Assembly: GCA_020636405.1 (NCBI GenBank)
Contig: JACJXW010000004.1
Coordinates: 496,001-560,000 of the forward strand
Source of the DNA: Lewinellaceae bacterium
GTDB taxonomy: Bacteria; Bacteroidota; Bacteroidia; Chitinophagales; Saprospiraceae
Direction of reading: 5' to 3'
Length of the DNA: 64,000 bases
The notes under the pieces were generated by a model, which saw only the letters and a program-made list of their open reading frames with translations, was not told where the DNA came from and made no database searches. Each line of letters begins with the position of its first letter. Within the stretch, counting starts at the first letter, position 1. The position numbers were made by a program, and so were the translations under genes. This document shows, in pieces, positions 34,161-42,532 of the stretch.

Positions 34161-34290
34161 ATTCCGCCGGTTTGGGTTTCAATCCTGGCAAATATACTGG
34201 ACTGGACTGGGTTCACAAAATGTATTATACTGTGCCAATCCAAAACAAAATTGCAACTTTGTGTCTGTTCAATGATTAAATAGAGGCATT

Positions 34291-34761
34291 ATGTCGGACG
34301 AACAATTCATGAAGGAAGCCATTCGCCTGGCCATTGAGGGGGTAAAAGCCGGCCATGGCGGCCCTTTCGGGGCGGTGATCGTAAAAGACGGAGAGATCAT
34401 CGGACGAGGCCAAAACCGGGTGATTATAGATAATGACCCTACCGCCCATGCTGAAATGGTGGCCATCAGGGAAGCCTGCCGGCGCCTGGGCCACTTTCAG
34501 CTTGAAAGCTGTGTGGTTTACGCTTCCGCCGAACCCTGCCCTATGTGCCTGGGAGCGCTGTACTGGGCTCGCCCCAGCCGCATCGTTTTTGGCAGCGGAA
34601 GGGAAGATGCAGCCAGCATTAGCTTTGACGATGCATTCATTTACAGGGAACTTGACCACCACCACAGCCAGCGCCACATTCCCACCGAACAGATCATGCG
34701 GGAAGAGGCGCTCAAAGCGTTTCAGGCCTGGGTAGAAAAAGAAGATAAGACCCGGTATTGA
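34291..34761 (+). CDS. guaD: Guanine deaminase-like nucleoside/base deaminase
   Basis: A 156-residue zinc deaminase, the same length as B. subtilis GuaD. Zinc ligands and catalytic Glu are in TAHAEMVAIREAC (residues 51-63) and EPCPMCLGALYWARP (residues 82-96). The downstream FDDAFIYREL near residue 115 also agrees with GuaD rather than tRNA adenosine deaminase TadA. It would convert guanine to xanthine and ammonia. lspA follows 37 bp later. Confidence 0.88.
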   Translation: MSDEQFMKEAIRLAIEGVKAGHGGPFGAVIVKDGEIIGRGQNRVIIDNDPTAHAEMVAIREACRRLGHFQLESCVVYASAEPCPMCLGALYWARPSRIVFGSGREDAASISFDDAFIYRELDHHHSQRHIPTEQIMREEALKAFQAWVEKEDKTRY

Positions 34762-34798
34762 GCCTCCGAAGAAGGAAAATGTATAAAAAGAAATTGCT

Positions 34799-35308
34799 AT
34801 GAAAATAAACTGGAGGCGAACCGCCCTGGTAGTAATTATCGTACTGATCAATATTGGATGCGACCAGGCGACCAAACAGCTGGCAAGAGATCAGCTCATG
34901 TCCGTAGAGCCGCTTTCCTATCTGGGCGACTTTTTCCGGCTCTCCTATGTTGAGAATAAAGGGGCCTTTCTGAGCCTGGGCGCCGGTTTATCCGAACAAC
35001 TGCGATACTGGGCATTGCTCATTCTGCCGTTGGGGTTGCTGGTGGGGCTGCTCCTCTATACGCTGTTCTCCACCAATGTCAACCGCTGGCAGGCCATAGC
35101 CTTCAGCTTCATCATTGGAGGAGGTATCAGCAACGTCTACGACCGTATCCTGTACGGACAGGTGGTCGATTTTATGAATATGGGCGTGGGTAGCCTGCGC
35201 ACCGGCATTTTCAATTTCGCGGACGTATCCATCATGATCGGCCTGGGTATCATGCTGCCCATGATCTTTAAAAAAGAAGAAGAGGAGAAGGATAAAACTT
35301 CCGGGTAA
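34799..35308 (+). CDS. lspA: Lipoprotein signal peptidase II
   Basis: A 169-residue aspartic protease with four membrane helices. It cleaves the signal peptide of prolipoproteins after lipid attachment. Motifs: CDQATK (residues 21-26), YVENKGAFLSLG (residues 50-61) and the two catalytic Asp blocks GGGISNVYDRILYGQVVDFM (near 102-121) and FNFADVSI (near 139). The charged C-terminus is cytoplasmic. The many lipoproteins in this window would be its substrates. Confidence 0.96.
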   Translation: MKINWRRTALVVIIVLINIGCDQATKQLARDQLMSVEPLSYLGDFFRLSYVENKGAFLSLGAGLSEQLRYWALLILPLGLLVGLLLYTLFSTNVNRWQAIAFSFIIGGGISNVYDRILYGQVVDFMNMGVGSLRTGIFNFADVSIMIGLGIMLPMIFKKEEEEKDKTSG

Positions 35309-35376
35309 ATGACTATTGGAGCATATTTGCTCGTTCTCGTCTCACCAACACTTATCCGACAGACTCCTGGCGGCCT

Positions 35377-35976
35377 TCATTCGGCCGCTTCCAGCCTTTT
35401 CAGCACCTCCACTTCAAATACCAGGGGCGTGTCGGGCGGAACAAGGAAGCCCTCTTTCCCATCCGATAATCCTTTATCACCGTAGCCGAGCGGTGAGGGT
35501 ACGAACAGTTGTATTCGCCCCCCGGGAGCGATCAGCAGCAGGCCTTCGTTCCAGCCCGCGATCATATTGCCGATGTAGAATTGCAGCGGTTTGTCGCGGC
35601 GGTAGGAAGAGTCGAACACGCGGCCATCCAGGAAGTAACCTTTGTAGTGGGCGGAGATATAATCGCCCCATTTTAGTTTTTCTCCTTCTCCTTCCTTGAG
35701 AATGCGGTAGAGCAGGCCTGAGCGGGTGCGCTCCAGTGGGATGAGCTCGTCGATGGCATAATTGACGATGGCGTTTTGGTCCTGCTCCATCTGGTTCTGC
35801 GGTTCGGCGACCAGGTAGGAGGAAAGCTGCAGAATGGCCTGGTCCTCGTTTACCGGTTCGGTGGGTTCCTCCTGTTGTGCTGCCTGGCCTGGCCGGCCGG
35901 CCGTTTCGCCGGCACTGCCGCCGCAGGCGGCCAGGAGGAAGGGAAAAGAGCTGAGAAAGAAGAGGAACTTTTTCAT
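35377..35976 (-). CDS. FKBP-type peptidyl-prolyl isomerase lipoprotein
   Basis: A 199-residue protein with lipobox LLAAC (Cys18). It has a 50-residue linker and a C-terminal FKBP domain from residue 90: YISAHYKGYFLDGRVFDSSYRRDKPLQF (written in parts: HYKGYFLDG, VFDSSY), then GWNEGLLLIAPGG, PLGYGD and PLVFEVEVLK. It should catalyse proline isomerisation during protein folding in the periplasm or at the outer membrane. Similar lipoproteins occur in Bacteroidota next to gliding genes, but none is adjacent here. Confidence 0.9.
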   Translation of the reverse strand: MKKFLFFLSSFPFLLAACGGSAGETAGRPGQAAQQEEPTEPVNEDQAILQLSSYLVAEPQNQMEQDQNAIVNYAIDELIPLERTRSGLLYRILKEGEGEKLKWGDYISAHYKGYFLDGRVFDSSYRRDKPLQFYIGNMIAGWNEGLLLIAPGGRIQLFVPSPLGYGDKGLSDGKEGFLVPPDTPLVFEVEVLKRLEAAE

Positions 35977-36055
35977 AGGAATTGGTTTGGGGCTAAGATA
36001 CTCAACTCTTTTCCCTTTGGCAAAAGACGCTATCTGTGCTTATCTGACAAACAAG

Positions 36056-36175
36056 CTTGGAATTCGCAGTATTCCCGCCCTGATGATCTTCCAGTCCGGT
36101 GAGCGCAAATGGCAGGGTATGGGCGTGCAGAACCTCGGGGTATTGAAACAACAATTGGAAAAGCTGGTTGAATGA
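36056..36175 (+). pseudogene. Thioredoxin C-terminal remnant
   Basis: About 39 codons read as the end of a thioredoxin fold: LGIRSIPALMIFQSGERKW (with the cis-Pro of the IPA motif), then LGVLKQQLEKLVE and a stop. The N-terminal part with the CxxC active site is missing; upstream sequence in the same frame belongs to the FKBP gene region on the other strand. No start codon is close. It is best read as a gene fragment left after a deletion or rearrangement. Confidence 0.65.
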
Positions 36176-36184
36176 TGTAACTCC

Positions 36185-36213
36185 TTGCCCTTTTCTCAAT
36201 TTTACTATATTTG
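36185..36213 (+). promoter_or_regulatory. Full Bacteroidota promoter (TTG, 18 bp, TATATTTG)
   Basis: TTG at 36185-36187 is spaced 18 bp from TATATTTG at 36206-36213. This is the consensus spacing. It lies about 170 bp before the symporter gene, so the transcript has a long leader. Confidence 0.7.
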
Positions 36214-36218
36214 CCTTG

Positions 36219-36385
36219 CTTTGGCAGTATACCTTCGGGTGTACCAAAGGCGTTTTAACCACAATCCAACAGTTGTAGAGCGGCTTCCCAATGATGGCGA
36301 CAGCTGCTGTGCACGCAGGTAAGAGCCCGTTAGGCTCCTTGTTTTGGCAAGAGGCTTAACGAACGCCAAATAAGCAGGCAACGGT
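36219..36385 (+). ncRNA. Structured 5' leader or small RNA upstream of the symporter gene
   Basis: The inferred transcript begins with a hairpin GTATACC-TTCG-GGTGTAC closed by a stable UUCG loop and extended by CTTTG/CAAAG with a small bulge. Further on, GAGCC-CGTTA-GGCTC forms a second stem. No known riboswitch class was recognised. It could be a leader that controls the symporter, or an independent small RNA. Confidence 0.35.
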
Positions 36386-37873
36386 ATGACTAACCAATTG
36401 ACACCGACACTCATTCTTGGAATAATAGCAGTTTACTTTCTGCTATTGATCATAGTCTCCTACTTTACGGGGAGAAAGGCCGGCAATGCGGAGTTTTTCC
36501 TGGCAGGACGGAAATCCCCCTGGTATCTGGTGGCCTTTGGTATGGTCGGCGCCTCTCTTTCCGGCGTTACTTTTATTTCTATTCCCGGCGTAGTAGGGGC
36601 GGATGGGGCCAATAAGGACTTTTCCTACATGCAGATCGTATTTGGTTATGTACTGGGCTACCTGGTCATCGCCCGGGTGTTGTTGCCCTTGTACTACCGC
36701 CTCAACCTCACGACGATCTACGGATATCTCGAACAACGCCTGGGCCTTCATGCCTACAAGACCGGCGCTGCTTACTTTCTGGTTTCCCGGGCCATCGGCT
36801 CGGCGTTTCGCCTGTACCTGGTAGCCATTGTCCTGCAGGAGTTCGTACTGGGGCCATTCGGCATCCCTTTCTGGGCGACGGTAGCGGCTACCATCATACT
36901 GATCTGGATCTACACTTTCAAAGGGGGGATCAATACTATAGTATATACCGATACCCTTCAAACCTTCTGTATGCTCATGGCGGTTATCCTAACGATTTTC
37001 GCTATTGGCAATGCGCTGGAAACTGATATTGCCGGGCTGTTTAAAATGGTGCAGGCCAGTTCTTATTCCCAGGTCTTTTTCTTTGAAGGCGGATGGGACG
37101 ACCCCAATAACTTTTTTAAACAATTCATCAGTGGCGCCCTGATCACGATCGTTATGACCGGGCTCGACCAGGATATGATGCAGAAGAACCTGAGCTGCCG
37201 TAATATCGGAGAAGCGCAGAAGAACATGTATACTTTCAGTACCGTGTTGGTTTTTGCCAATGCCTTGTTCCTGACCCTGGGGGCTCTGCTGTATATTTAT
37301 TCCTCCAGCATCGGATTGGAGATCCCCGGCCAGACGGACAAGCTGTATCCGATGCTTGCAATGCGCCACCTTCCTACTTTCGTTGGCGTGTTATTCGTAC
37401 TTGGCCTCATCGCAGCAGCCTATTCCAGTGCCGATTCCGCCCTCACGGCGCTTACGACCTCCTTTTGCGTGGACTTCCTGGGTTTCGAAAAAAGTGAGGT
37501 CAGTGAAGATTCCAAACAACGCACTCGCTTTTTTGTACATATTGGTATTTCCTTTTTGTTGTTTGTGATCATCATAATATTTCATTCCATCCACAATGAA
37601 GCGGTTATCAGCAGCCTGTTCGTGGCGGCGGGTTATACCTACGGCCCTATTCTCGGCCTGTTTGCCTTTGGCCTGATGACCCGAAGAGAGGTGCGCTCCG
37701 TACTGGTAGTCCCGGTTTGTTTGGCCGCGCCGGTTTTATCCTATTTTCTGGATAAATATTCCGGGCAGCTCTTCTTTGGATTTCAGTTCGGGTTTCTCAT
37801 TATAGCGCTTAATGGCCTGATTACTTTTCTCGGCCTTTGGATGATCTCCTGGCGTCCGGTGGCCCAGAGCTGA
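36386..37873 (+). CDS. Sodium:solute symporter (SSS family)
   Basis: A 495-residue inner-membrane protein with about 13 helices. Family motifs: SYFTGRKAGNAEFFLAGRK (residues 25-43), VGASLSGVTFISIPGVVG near residue 55, and near residue 340 LFVLGLIAAAYSSADSALTALTT, where the Ser residues form the sodium site. It takes up a small solute using the Na+ gradient; candidates are sugars, amino acids or carboxylates. The substrate cannot be read from the sequence. A long structured leader precedes it. Confidence 0.92.
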   Translation: MTNQLTPTLILGIIAVYFLLLIIVSYFTGRKAGNAEFFLAGRKSPWYLVAFGMVGASLSGVTFISIPGVVGADGANKDFSYMQIVFGYVLGYLVIARVLLPLYYRLNLTTIYGYLEQRLGLHAYKTGAAYFLVSRAIGSAFRLYLVAIVLQEFVLGPFGIPFWATVAATIILIWIYTFKGGINTIVYTDTLQTFCMLMAVILTIFAIGNALETDIAGLFKMVQASSYSQVFFFEGGWDDPNNFFKQFISGALITIVMTGLDQDMMQKNLSCRNIGEAQKNMYTFSTVLVFANALFLTLGALLYIYSSSIGLEIPGQTDKLYPMLAMRHLPTFVGVLFVLGLIAAAYSSADSALTALTTSFCVDFLGFEKSEVSEDSKQRTRFFVHIGISFLLFVIIIIFHSIHNEAVISSLFVAAGYTYGPILGLFAFGLMTRREVRSVLVVPVCLAAPVLSYFLDKYSGQLFFGFQFGFLIIALNGLITFLGLWMISWRPVAQS

Positions 37874-37985
37874 TCTTTGAGGCTCTGGCATTGACAACGC
37901 TCAACTATCCATCAATTGAGGTGAACTGTCCGACATTTTTCCTACCTTGCGCTCGATTTTTTAAAAGCGTATAATTACTGCTGCT

Positions 37986-38975
37986 ATGACAAAGATCCGC
38001 GCAGCGATCACAGGTGTTAACGGATATGTGCCCGATTACGTGCTGACCAACGCCGAACTGGAGCAGATGGTCGATACCAATGACCAATGGATCAGGGCGC
38101 GCACGGGTATTCAGGAAAGGCGCATATTGAAAGGAGAAGGCAAGGGCACTTCCACAATGGGCATCGAGGCGGTACGGGGCTTGCTGGAGAAAACCGGCAC
38201 GGCTCCCGAAGAGGTGGATCTGATGATCTGCGCCACCGTCACCCCGGATATGCAGTTCCCGGATACGGCCAACCTCATCGCCGATGCCCTGGATATTCGC
38301 AATGGCTTCTGTTTTGACCTGCACGCCGCCTGCTCCGGCTTCCTGTATGCCATTACGGCTGCCAGCCGTTTTGTGGAGAGCGGGGCCCATAAAAAGGTGG
38401 TCGTTGTGGGCGCCGACAAGATGTCTTCCATCGTCGATTATACCGACCGTTCGACCTGTATCCTGTTTGGCGACGGGGCCGCTGCCGTCCTTCTGGAACC
38501 CAATGAGGATGGCTATGGCATACGCGATTCCCTGTTGAGAAGTGACGGCGCCGGCCAGGTATTTCTCTTCCAGAAGGCCGGCGGGTCCCGTTACCCGGCC
38601 AGCCCGCAGACGGTTGAGAACCGCGAGCATTTCGTCTATCAGAACGGAGGGCCGGTCTTTAAAGCGGCGGTATCGGGAATGGCGGATGTGGTGGCGCAGT
38701 CCATGAAGCGCAACAACCTGTCCGTCGATGATGTCAGTTGGGTGGTTCCGCACCAGGCCAACCGAAGGATCATCGAGCAGGTAGCCAGAATGGCTGACTT
38801 CCCCCTGGAGAAGATAATGATCAATATCCATAAATACGGAAATACGACTGCGGCAACCATACCCCTGTGCCTCTGGGAATGGGAAAACCAGCTCAAAGCG
38901 GGGGACAACCTCATCCTGACGGCTTTCGGCGGCGGCTTCACCTGGGGCGCCGTTTATCTGAAGTGGGCGTATTGA
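37986..38975 (+). CDS. fabH: 3-oxoacyl-ACP synthase III (KAS III)
   Basis: A 329-residue thiolase-fold enzyme that starts fatty-acid synthesis by joining acetyl-CoA (or a branched primer) to malonyl-ACP. The catalytic triad is present: Cys in LHAACSGFLYAI (near residue 115), His in VPHQANRRII (near 255) and Asn in NIHKYGNTTAATIPL (near 285). N-terminal VDTNDQWIRARTGIQERR is typical. It lies 150 bp upstream of efp-accB-accC, a common Bacteroidota neighbourhood. Confidence 0.95.
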   Translation: MTKIRAAITGVNGYVPDYVLTNAELEQMVDTNDQWIRARTGIQERRILKGEGKGTSTMGIEAVRGLLEKTGTAPEEVDLMICATVTPDMQFPDTANLIADALDIRNGFCFDLHAACSGFLYAITAASRFVESGAHKKVVVVGADKMSSIVDYTDRSTCILFGDGAAAVLLEPNEDGYGIRDSLLRSDGAGQVFLFQKAGGSRYPASPQTVENREHFVYQNGGPVFKAAVSGMADVVAQSMKRNNLSVDDVSWVVPHQANRRIIEQVARMADFPLEKIMINIHKYGNTTAATIPLCLWEWENQLKAGDNLILTAFGGGFTWGAVYLKWAY

Positions 38976-39077
38976 GGGGGCGCAGGCGGCGGTATTCGGA
39001 GATCGGCCTCCGGAATTCGCATGCAACCAAGTAGCGAACCTCCGAGTAGCGAATGGCTGAATCACCAACAATTTTCC

Positions 39078-39085
39078 TATCTTTG
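39078..39085 (+). promoter_or_regulatory. -7 promoter box before efp
   Basis: TATCTTTG is an exact TAnnTTTG match, 41 bp before the efp ATG. It suggests that efp-accB-accC has its own promoter. Confidence 0.6.
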
Positions 39086-39125
39086 CAGGGCTAAAAATTT
39101 AAGGAAAAAACCAGAGCATAAAGAA

Positions 39126-39692
39126 ATGGCAACAACTTCTGATATTCGCAAAGGTATGTGCATCGAATTCAACAATGACACTTATGCCATCATTGAATTC
39201 CAGCATGTCAAGCCGGGTAAAGGCAATGCTTTTGTGCGTACCAAACTAAAGAGCCTGACTACCGGGCGCGTCATTGATAATACCTTTTCCGCCGGCCACA
39301 AAGTGGATGAGGTAAGAGTGGAACGCCGCAAGTTCCAGTACCTTTACAATGATGACATGGGGTACCACTTCATGAATCAGGAAACCTTTGAACAGGTAGT
39401 CCTTCGTGAAGACTTTATTGAAAACCCGGGGCTGATGAAAGAAGGCCTGGAGGTGGATATCCTCTTCCATGCTGAAAAGGAAGTTCCGCTCACCCTGGAA
39501 ATGCCCCAGTATATTATTCTGGAAGTTACCTATACCGAACCGGGGGTAAGAGGAGACACGGCGACCAATACCCTCAAGCCGGCTACCGTCGAAACCGGCG
39601 CCGAAGTACGGGTGCCTCTATTCATCAACCAGGGCGACCTGGTCAAGATTGATACCTCAACGAACTCCTACATGGAACGCGTAAAACAATAA
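39126..39692 (+). CDS. efp: Translation elongation factor P
   Basis: The protein has 188 residues. EF-P relieves ribosome stalling at polyproline. The KOW-like N-terminal domain carries the loop lysine in KPGKGNAF (residues 30-37), the site modified in many bacteria. Two OB domains follow, ending ...DLVKIDTSTNSYMERVKQ. Start at 39126 (MATTSDIRKGM); the frame extends upstream without support. accB follows after 5 bp, so they share a transcript. Polyproline proteins in this window, such as the one at 23172, would need EF-P. Confidence 0.96.
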   Translation: MATTSDIRKGMCIEFNNDTYAIIEFQHVKPGKGNAFVRTKLKSLTTGRVIDNTFSAGHKVDEVRVERRKFQYLYNDDMGYHFMNQETFEQVVLREDFIENPGLMKEGLEVDILFHAEKEVPLTLEMPQYIILEVTYTEPGVRGDTATNTLKPATVETGAEVRVPLFINQGDLVKIDTSTNSYMERVKQ

Positions 39693-39697
39693 CGCCT

Positions 39698-40246
39698 ATG
39701 ACTTTTAAGGAAATTCAGGAGTTGGTAAAAATGATCAATAAATCCAACCTGACCGAATTCAAAATTAAGGATGGAGGATTCGAACTCTCCATCCGCACTG
39801 ACAAATACGAAAAGCTAAAACAGCAGCAACAAGCAGCGCCCCCTGTCCAGGTGCCGGCTCAGCAGGCTCCTATCATTCAGATGCCGCCGGTGCAGCCGTC
39901 CTATTCGGCATCCCCGTCGACAACCTCCGCCTCGCCACAGTCCAGCCCTCAATCGGAGCCGGAAGTGGAAGCGCCTACGGAGAAAAAGAAAGAAGAGGGG
40001 GGGAAGTACATCGAGGTCCGCTCGCCGATCGTAGGCACCTTCTACCGCTCTTCCTCACCGGAAAAACCCCCCTATGTCAAAGTCGGGGATGTCATCGAGG
40101 TAGGGCAGGTGGTTTGTATCGTCGAAGCCATGAAACTTTTTAATGAGATCGAATCCGAAATTGGAGGGAAGATCGTGAAAGTAATGGTTGAAGATGCACA
40201 ACCTGTAGAGTACGACCAGGTCCTGTTTTTGGTGGAACCGGCCTGA
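39698..40246 (+). CDS. accB: Biotin carboxyl carrier protein of acetyl-CoA carboxylase
   Basis: A 182-residue protein: a short helical N-terminus, a Pro/Gln/Ser linker (residues 45-95) and a C-terminal biotinyl domain. The biotinylated lysine is in EAMKLFNEIE (near residue 147). It carries carboxybiotin between AccC and the carboxyltransferase. It sits between efp and accC in the usual order. Confidence 0.96.
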   Translation: MTFKEIQELVKMINKSNLTEFKIKDGGFELSIRTDKYEKLKQQQQAAPPVQVPAQQAPIIQMPPVQPSYSASPSTTSASPQSSPQSEPEVEAPTEKKKEEGGKYIEVRSPIVGTFYRSSSPEKPPYVKVGDVIEVGQVVCIVEAMKLFNEIESEIGGKIVKVMVEDAQPVEYDQVLFLVEPA

Positions 40247-40330
40247 CGTGCCGGACCATCCAATCCGGGCAGCCGCTTCTGTTCTCCTGAAAAGGGCAGG
40301 CTCATGTTGCAGCACCTCAATTGAAAAAGT

Positions 40331-41674
40331 ATGTTCGAAAAAATACTCATCGCCAACCGTGGCGAAATAGCATTGCGCATTATCCGTACTTGTAGGGAAA
40401 TGGGGATCAAGACCGTTGCGGTGTATTCCACTGCCGACCGGGAAAGCCTCCACGTGCGCTTCGCCGACGAAGCCGTATGTATCGGCCCTCCTTCATCGGC
40501 GGAATCCTATCTCAGCGTCCCTCGTATCATGGCTGCCGTGGAGATCACCAACGCAGATGCCGTGCATCCCGGTTATGGCTTCCTGGCAGAGAATGCTGAT
40601 TTCGCCGAGGTCTGCGCCGAATATGGTATCAAATTCATCGGCCCTACACCAGCGCAGATCCGTAAAATGGGCGATAAGATCACGGCAAAGGAAACCATGG
40701 TGAAGGCCGGCGTGCCGGTAATACCAGGCTCCGAAGGGTTGGTAAAAGACCCCAAACACGGCAAGAAGATCGCCAGTGAGATCGGTTACCCCATTATCAT
40801 CAAAGCGACCGCCGGCGGCGGTGGCAAGGGTATGCGTATCGTATGGGAAGAGAAAGATTTTGAGAACAACTGGGACCGGGCCCGGCAGGAAGCCAAAGCC
40901 GCTTTCGGCAACGACGGCATCTATATCGAGAAATTCGTGGAGGAACCCCGCCATATCGAATTTCAGATCGCCGGTGACCAGAAGGGAAAGGTCGTTCACC
41001 TCTCCGAGCGCGACTGCTCCATACAGCGCCGCCACCAGAAACTGATCGAAGAGTGCCCCTCCCCGTTTATGACCGACGAACTGCGCAAAAAAATGGGTGA
41101 AGCGGCCGTACAGGCCGGAGAGGCCATCGATTATGAAGGCGTTGGTACCGTAGAATTCCTGGTCGACAAATACCGCAATTTCTACTTCATGGAGATGAAC
41201 ACCCGTATCCAGGTAGAACATCCGGTGACCGAAGAGGTGATCGACCACGACCTTATCAAAGAACAGATCAAAATTGCCGCCGGAGAACTCATCACCGGAG
41301 GTAATTATTATCCGAATGCCCACGCCATAGAATGCCGGATCAATGCCGAGGACCCCTTCAACGGGTTCCGGCCCAGCCCGGGAAGGATCACTTCCTTCCA
41401 CAGTTCCAAAGGCCATGGGGTTCGGGTAGATACGCATGTCTATGCCGGTTACAACATCCCTCCTTACTACGATTCAATGATCGCCAAGCTCATCTGCCGG
41501 GCGCCAACCCGGGAAGAGTGCATCACCAAGATGGAAAGAGCACTGGACGAATTCATCATCGAAGGGGTGAAAACGACAGTGCCGTTCCATCAAAGAATGA
41601 TGAAGGATGAAAATTTCCGGAAAGGGAACTTCCATACCGGCTATCTGAATACCTTCAAGATGACGGACGACTAA
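40331..41674 (+). CDS. accC: Biotin carboxylase subunit of acetyl-CoA carboxylase
   Basis: A 447-residue ATP-grasp enzyme that carboxylates the biotin of AccB using ATP and bicarbonate. Visible motifs: IANRGEIALRIIRT (residues 6-19), HPGYGFLAEN near residue 80, the Gly-rich loop GGGGKGMR near 163, RHIEFQI, ERDCSIQRRHQK near 228 and EMNTRIQVEHPVTE near 288 with catalytic Arg/Glu. The length is standard. It is the last gene of the efp-accB-accC unit. Confidence 0.97.
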   Translation: MFEKILIANRGEIALRIIRTCREMGIKTVAVYSTADRESLHVRFADEAVCIGPPSSAESYLSVPRIMAAVEITNADAVHPGYGFLAENADFAEVCAEYGIKFIGPTPAQIRKMGDKITAKETMVKAGVPVIPGSEGLVKDPKHGKKIASEIGYPIIIKATAGGGGKGMRIVWEEKDFENNWDRARQEAKAAFGNDGIYIEKFVEEPRHIEFQIAGDQKGKVVHLSERDCSIQRRHQKLIEECPSPFMTDELRKKMGEAAVQAGEAIDYEGVGTVEFLVDKYRNFYFMEMNTRIQVEHPVTEEVIDHDLIKEQIKIAAGELITGGNYYPNAHAIECRINAEDPFNGFRPSPGRITSFHSSKGHGVRVDTHVYAGYNIPPYYDSMIAKLICRAPTREECITKMERALDEFIIEGVKTTVPFHQRMMKDENFRKGNFHTGYLNTFKMTDD

Positions 41675-41835
41675 CCGCCGCCGTTTCCAGCCGCTGTCGC
41701 CGATAGCCCGCTACAGCCTGTGCCCCCTCCGCCCTTACTGTCCATATTGTGGGCGGAAACCCGGTGGAGAAACAGAGGCGCTGCAAAGCGGGCTTTCGTG
41801 TTTTCAAAGGAAACAGAAACTAAAAATACTGGAAA

Positions 41836-42492
41836 ATGAGGAGCTCACTTGTTATCCTGTCCTTTTTTACCCTGGCCTTGTGGGGGTGTTCCGGGAATAC
41901 CTCTTCCAATGGTTCAGATGGTGCTACTTCCGGAGATTCCACAGCGGTGGAAGCAGAGAAGCAACCCACCCGCCCGGCTATGCTGAACCGCAAGAACCGG
42001 GTGCCTTTCGAAAAAAAACTGGAAAAAGGGCCCATCCGGTTCCATCTCTCCTCTCCCAATATGCTGGAGGAGAATACCCTGGTCGTGGGAGCCTCCGGCT
42101 TCGAAACCCGAAATGATACCTTTCAGCTCATCGTGGAAGGCCTGGTCAGAGAGGCAAGCATAGCCGATCTCGATGCGGACGGTTTTCCGGAGGTATACGC
42201 CTTCGCCCAAAGCACAGGGGAAGACTCTACTGCCTACGTCTACGGCTTTTCTTCCTTTAGTAACCGCTCCTACGGACAGGTAGGCGTTACCGGGCTGGAG
42301 GCTTTCCCGGAGATGGCCAAAGGCTTCAACGGGCACGACCGTTTCTTCCTGGAAGGGAGCGTACTGAAACGGTCCTTCCCGATATTCGAACAGGGGAAGG
42401 ACTCGGGCAAAAGAAAGGTTATCACTTACGGCCTCCGCCAGGGAGAAGCCTCCTTTATCCTGGAGCCGGTTTCGAGCGAGGTTGTGGAGTGA
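41836..42492 (+). CDS. Lipoprotein, possibly PliI-like lysozyme inhibitor fold
   Basis: A 218-residue protein with lipobox LWGC (Cys18) and a Ser/Gly/Thr spacer. The central stretch ASIADLDADGFPEVYAFAQS (residues 111-130) followed by aromatic YVYGFSSFSNRSYGQV resembles the core of PliI-type proteins, periplasmic inhibitors of invertebrate lysozyme. The match is by eye only and the role could differ. It lies 40 bp upstream of the ABC exporter gene. Confidence 0.65.
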   Translation: MRSSLVILSFFTLALWGCSGNTSSNGSDGATSGDSTAVEAEKQPTRPAMLNRKNRVPFEKKLEKGPIRFHLSSPNMLEENTLVVGASGFETRNDTFQLIVEGLVREASIADLDADGFPEVYAFAQSTGEDSTAYVYGFSSFSNRSYGQVGVTGLEAFPEMAKGFNGHDRFFLEGSVLKRSFPIFEQGKDSGKRKVITYGLRQGEASFILEPVSSEVVE

Positions 42493-42532
42493 GGGCCAGA
42501 GGCAACCGGGAAAACCATAAATTGTAAGAATC

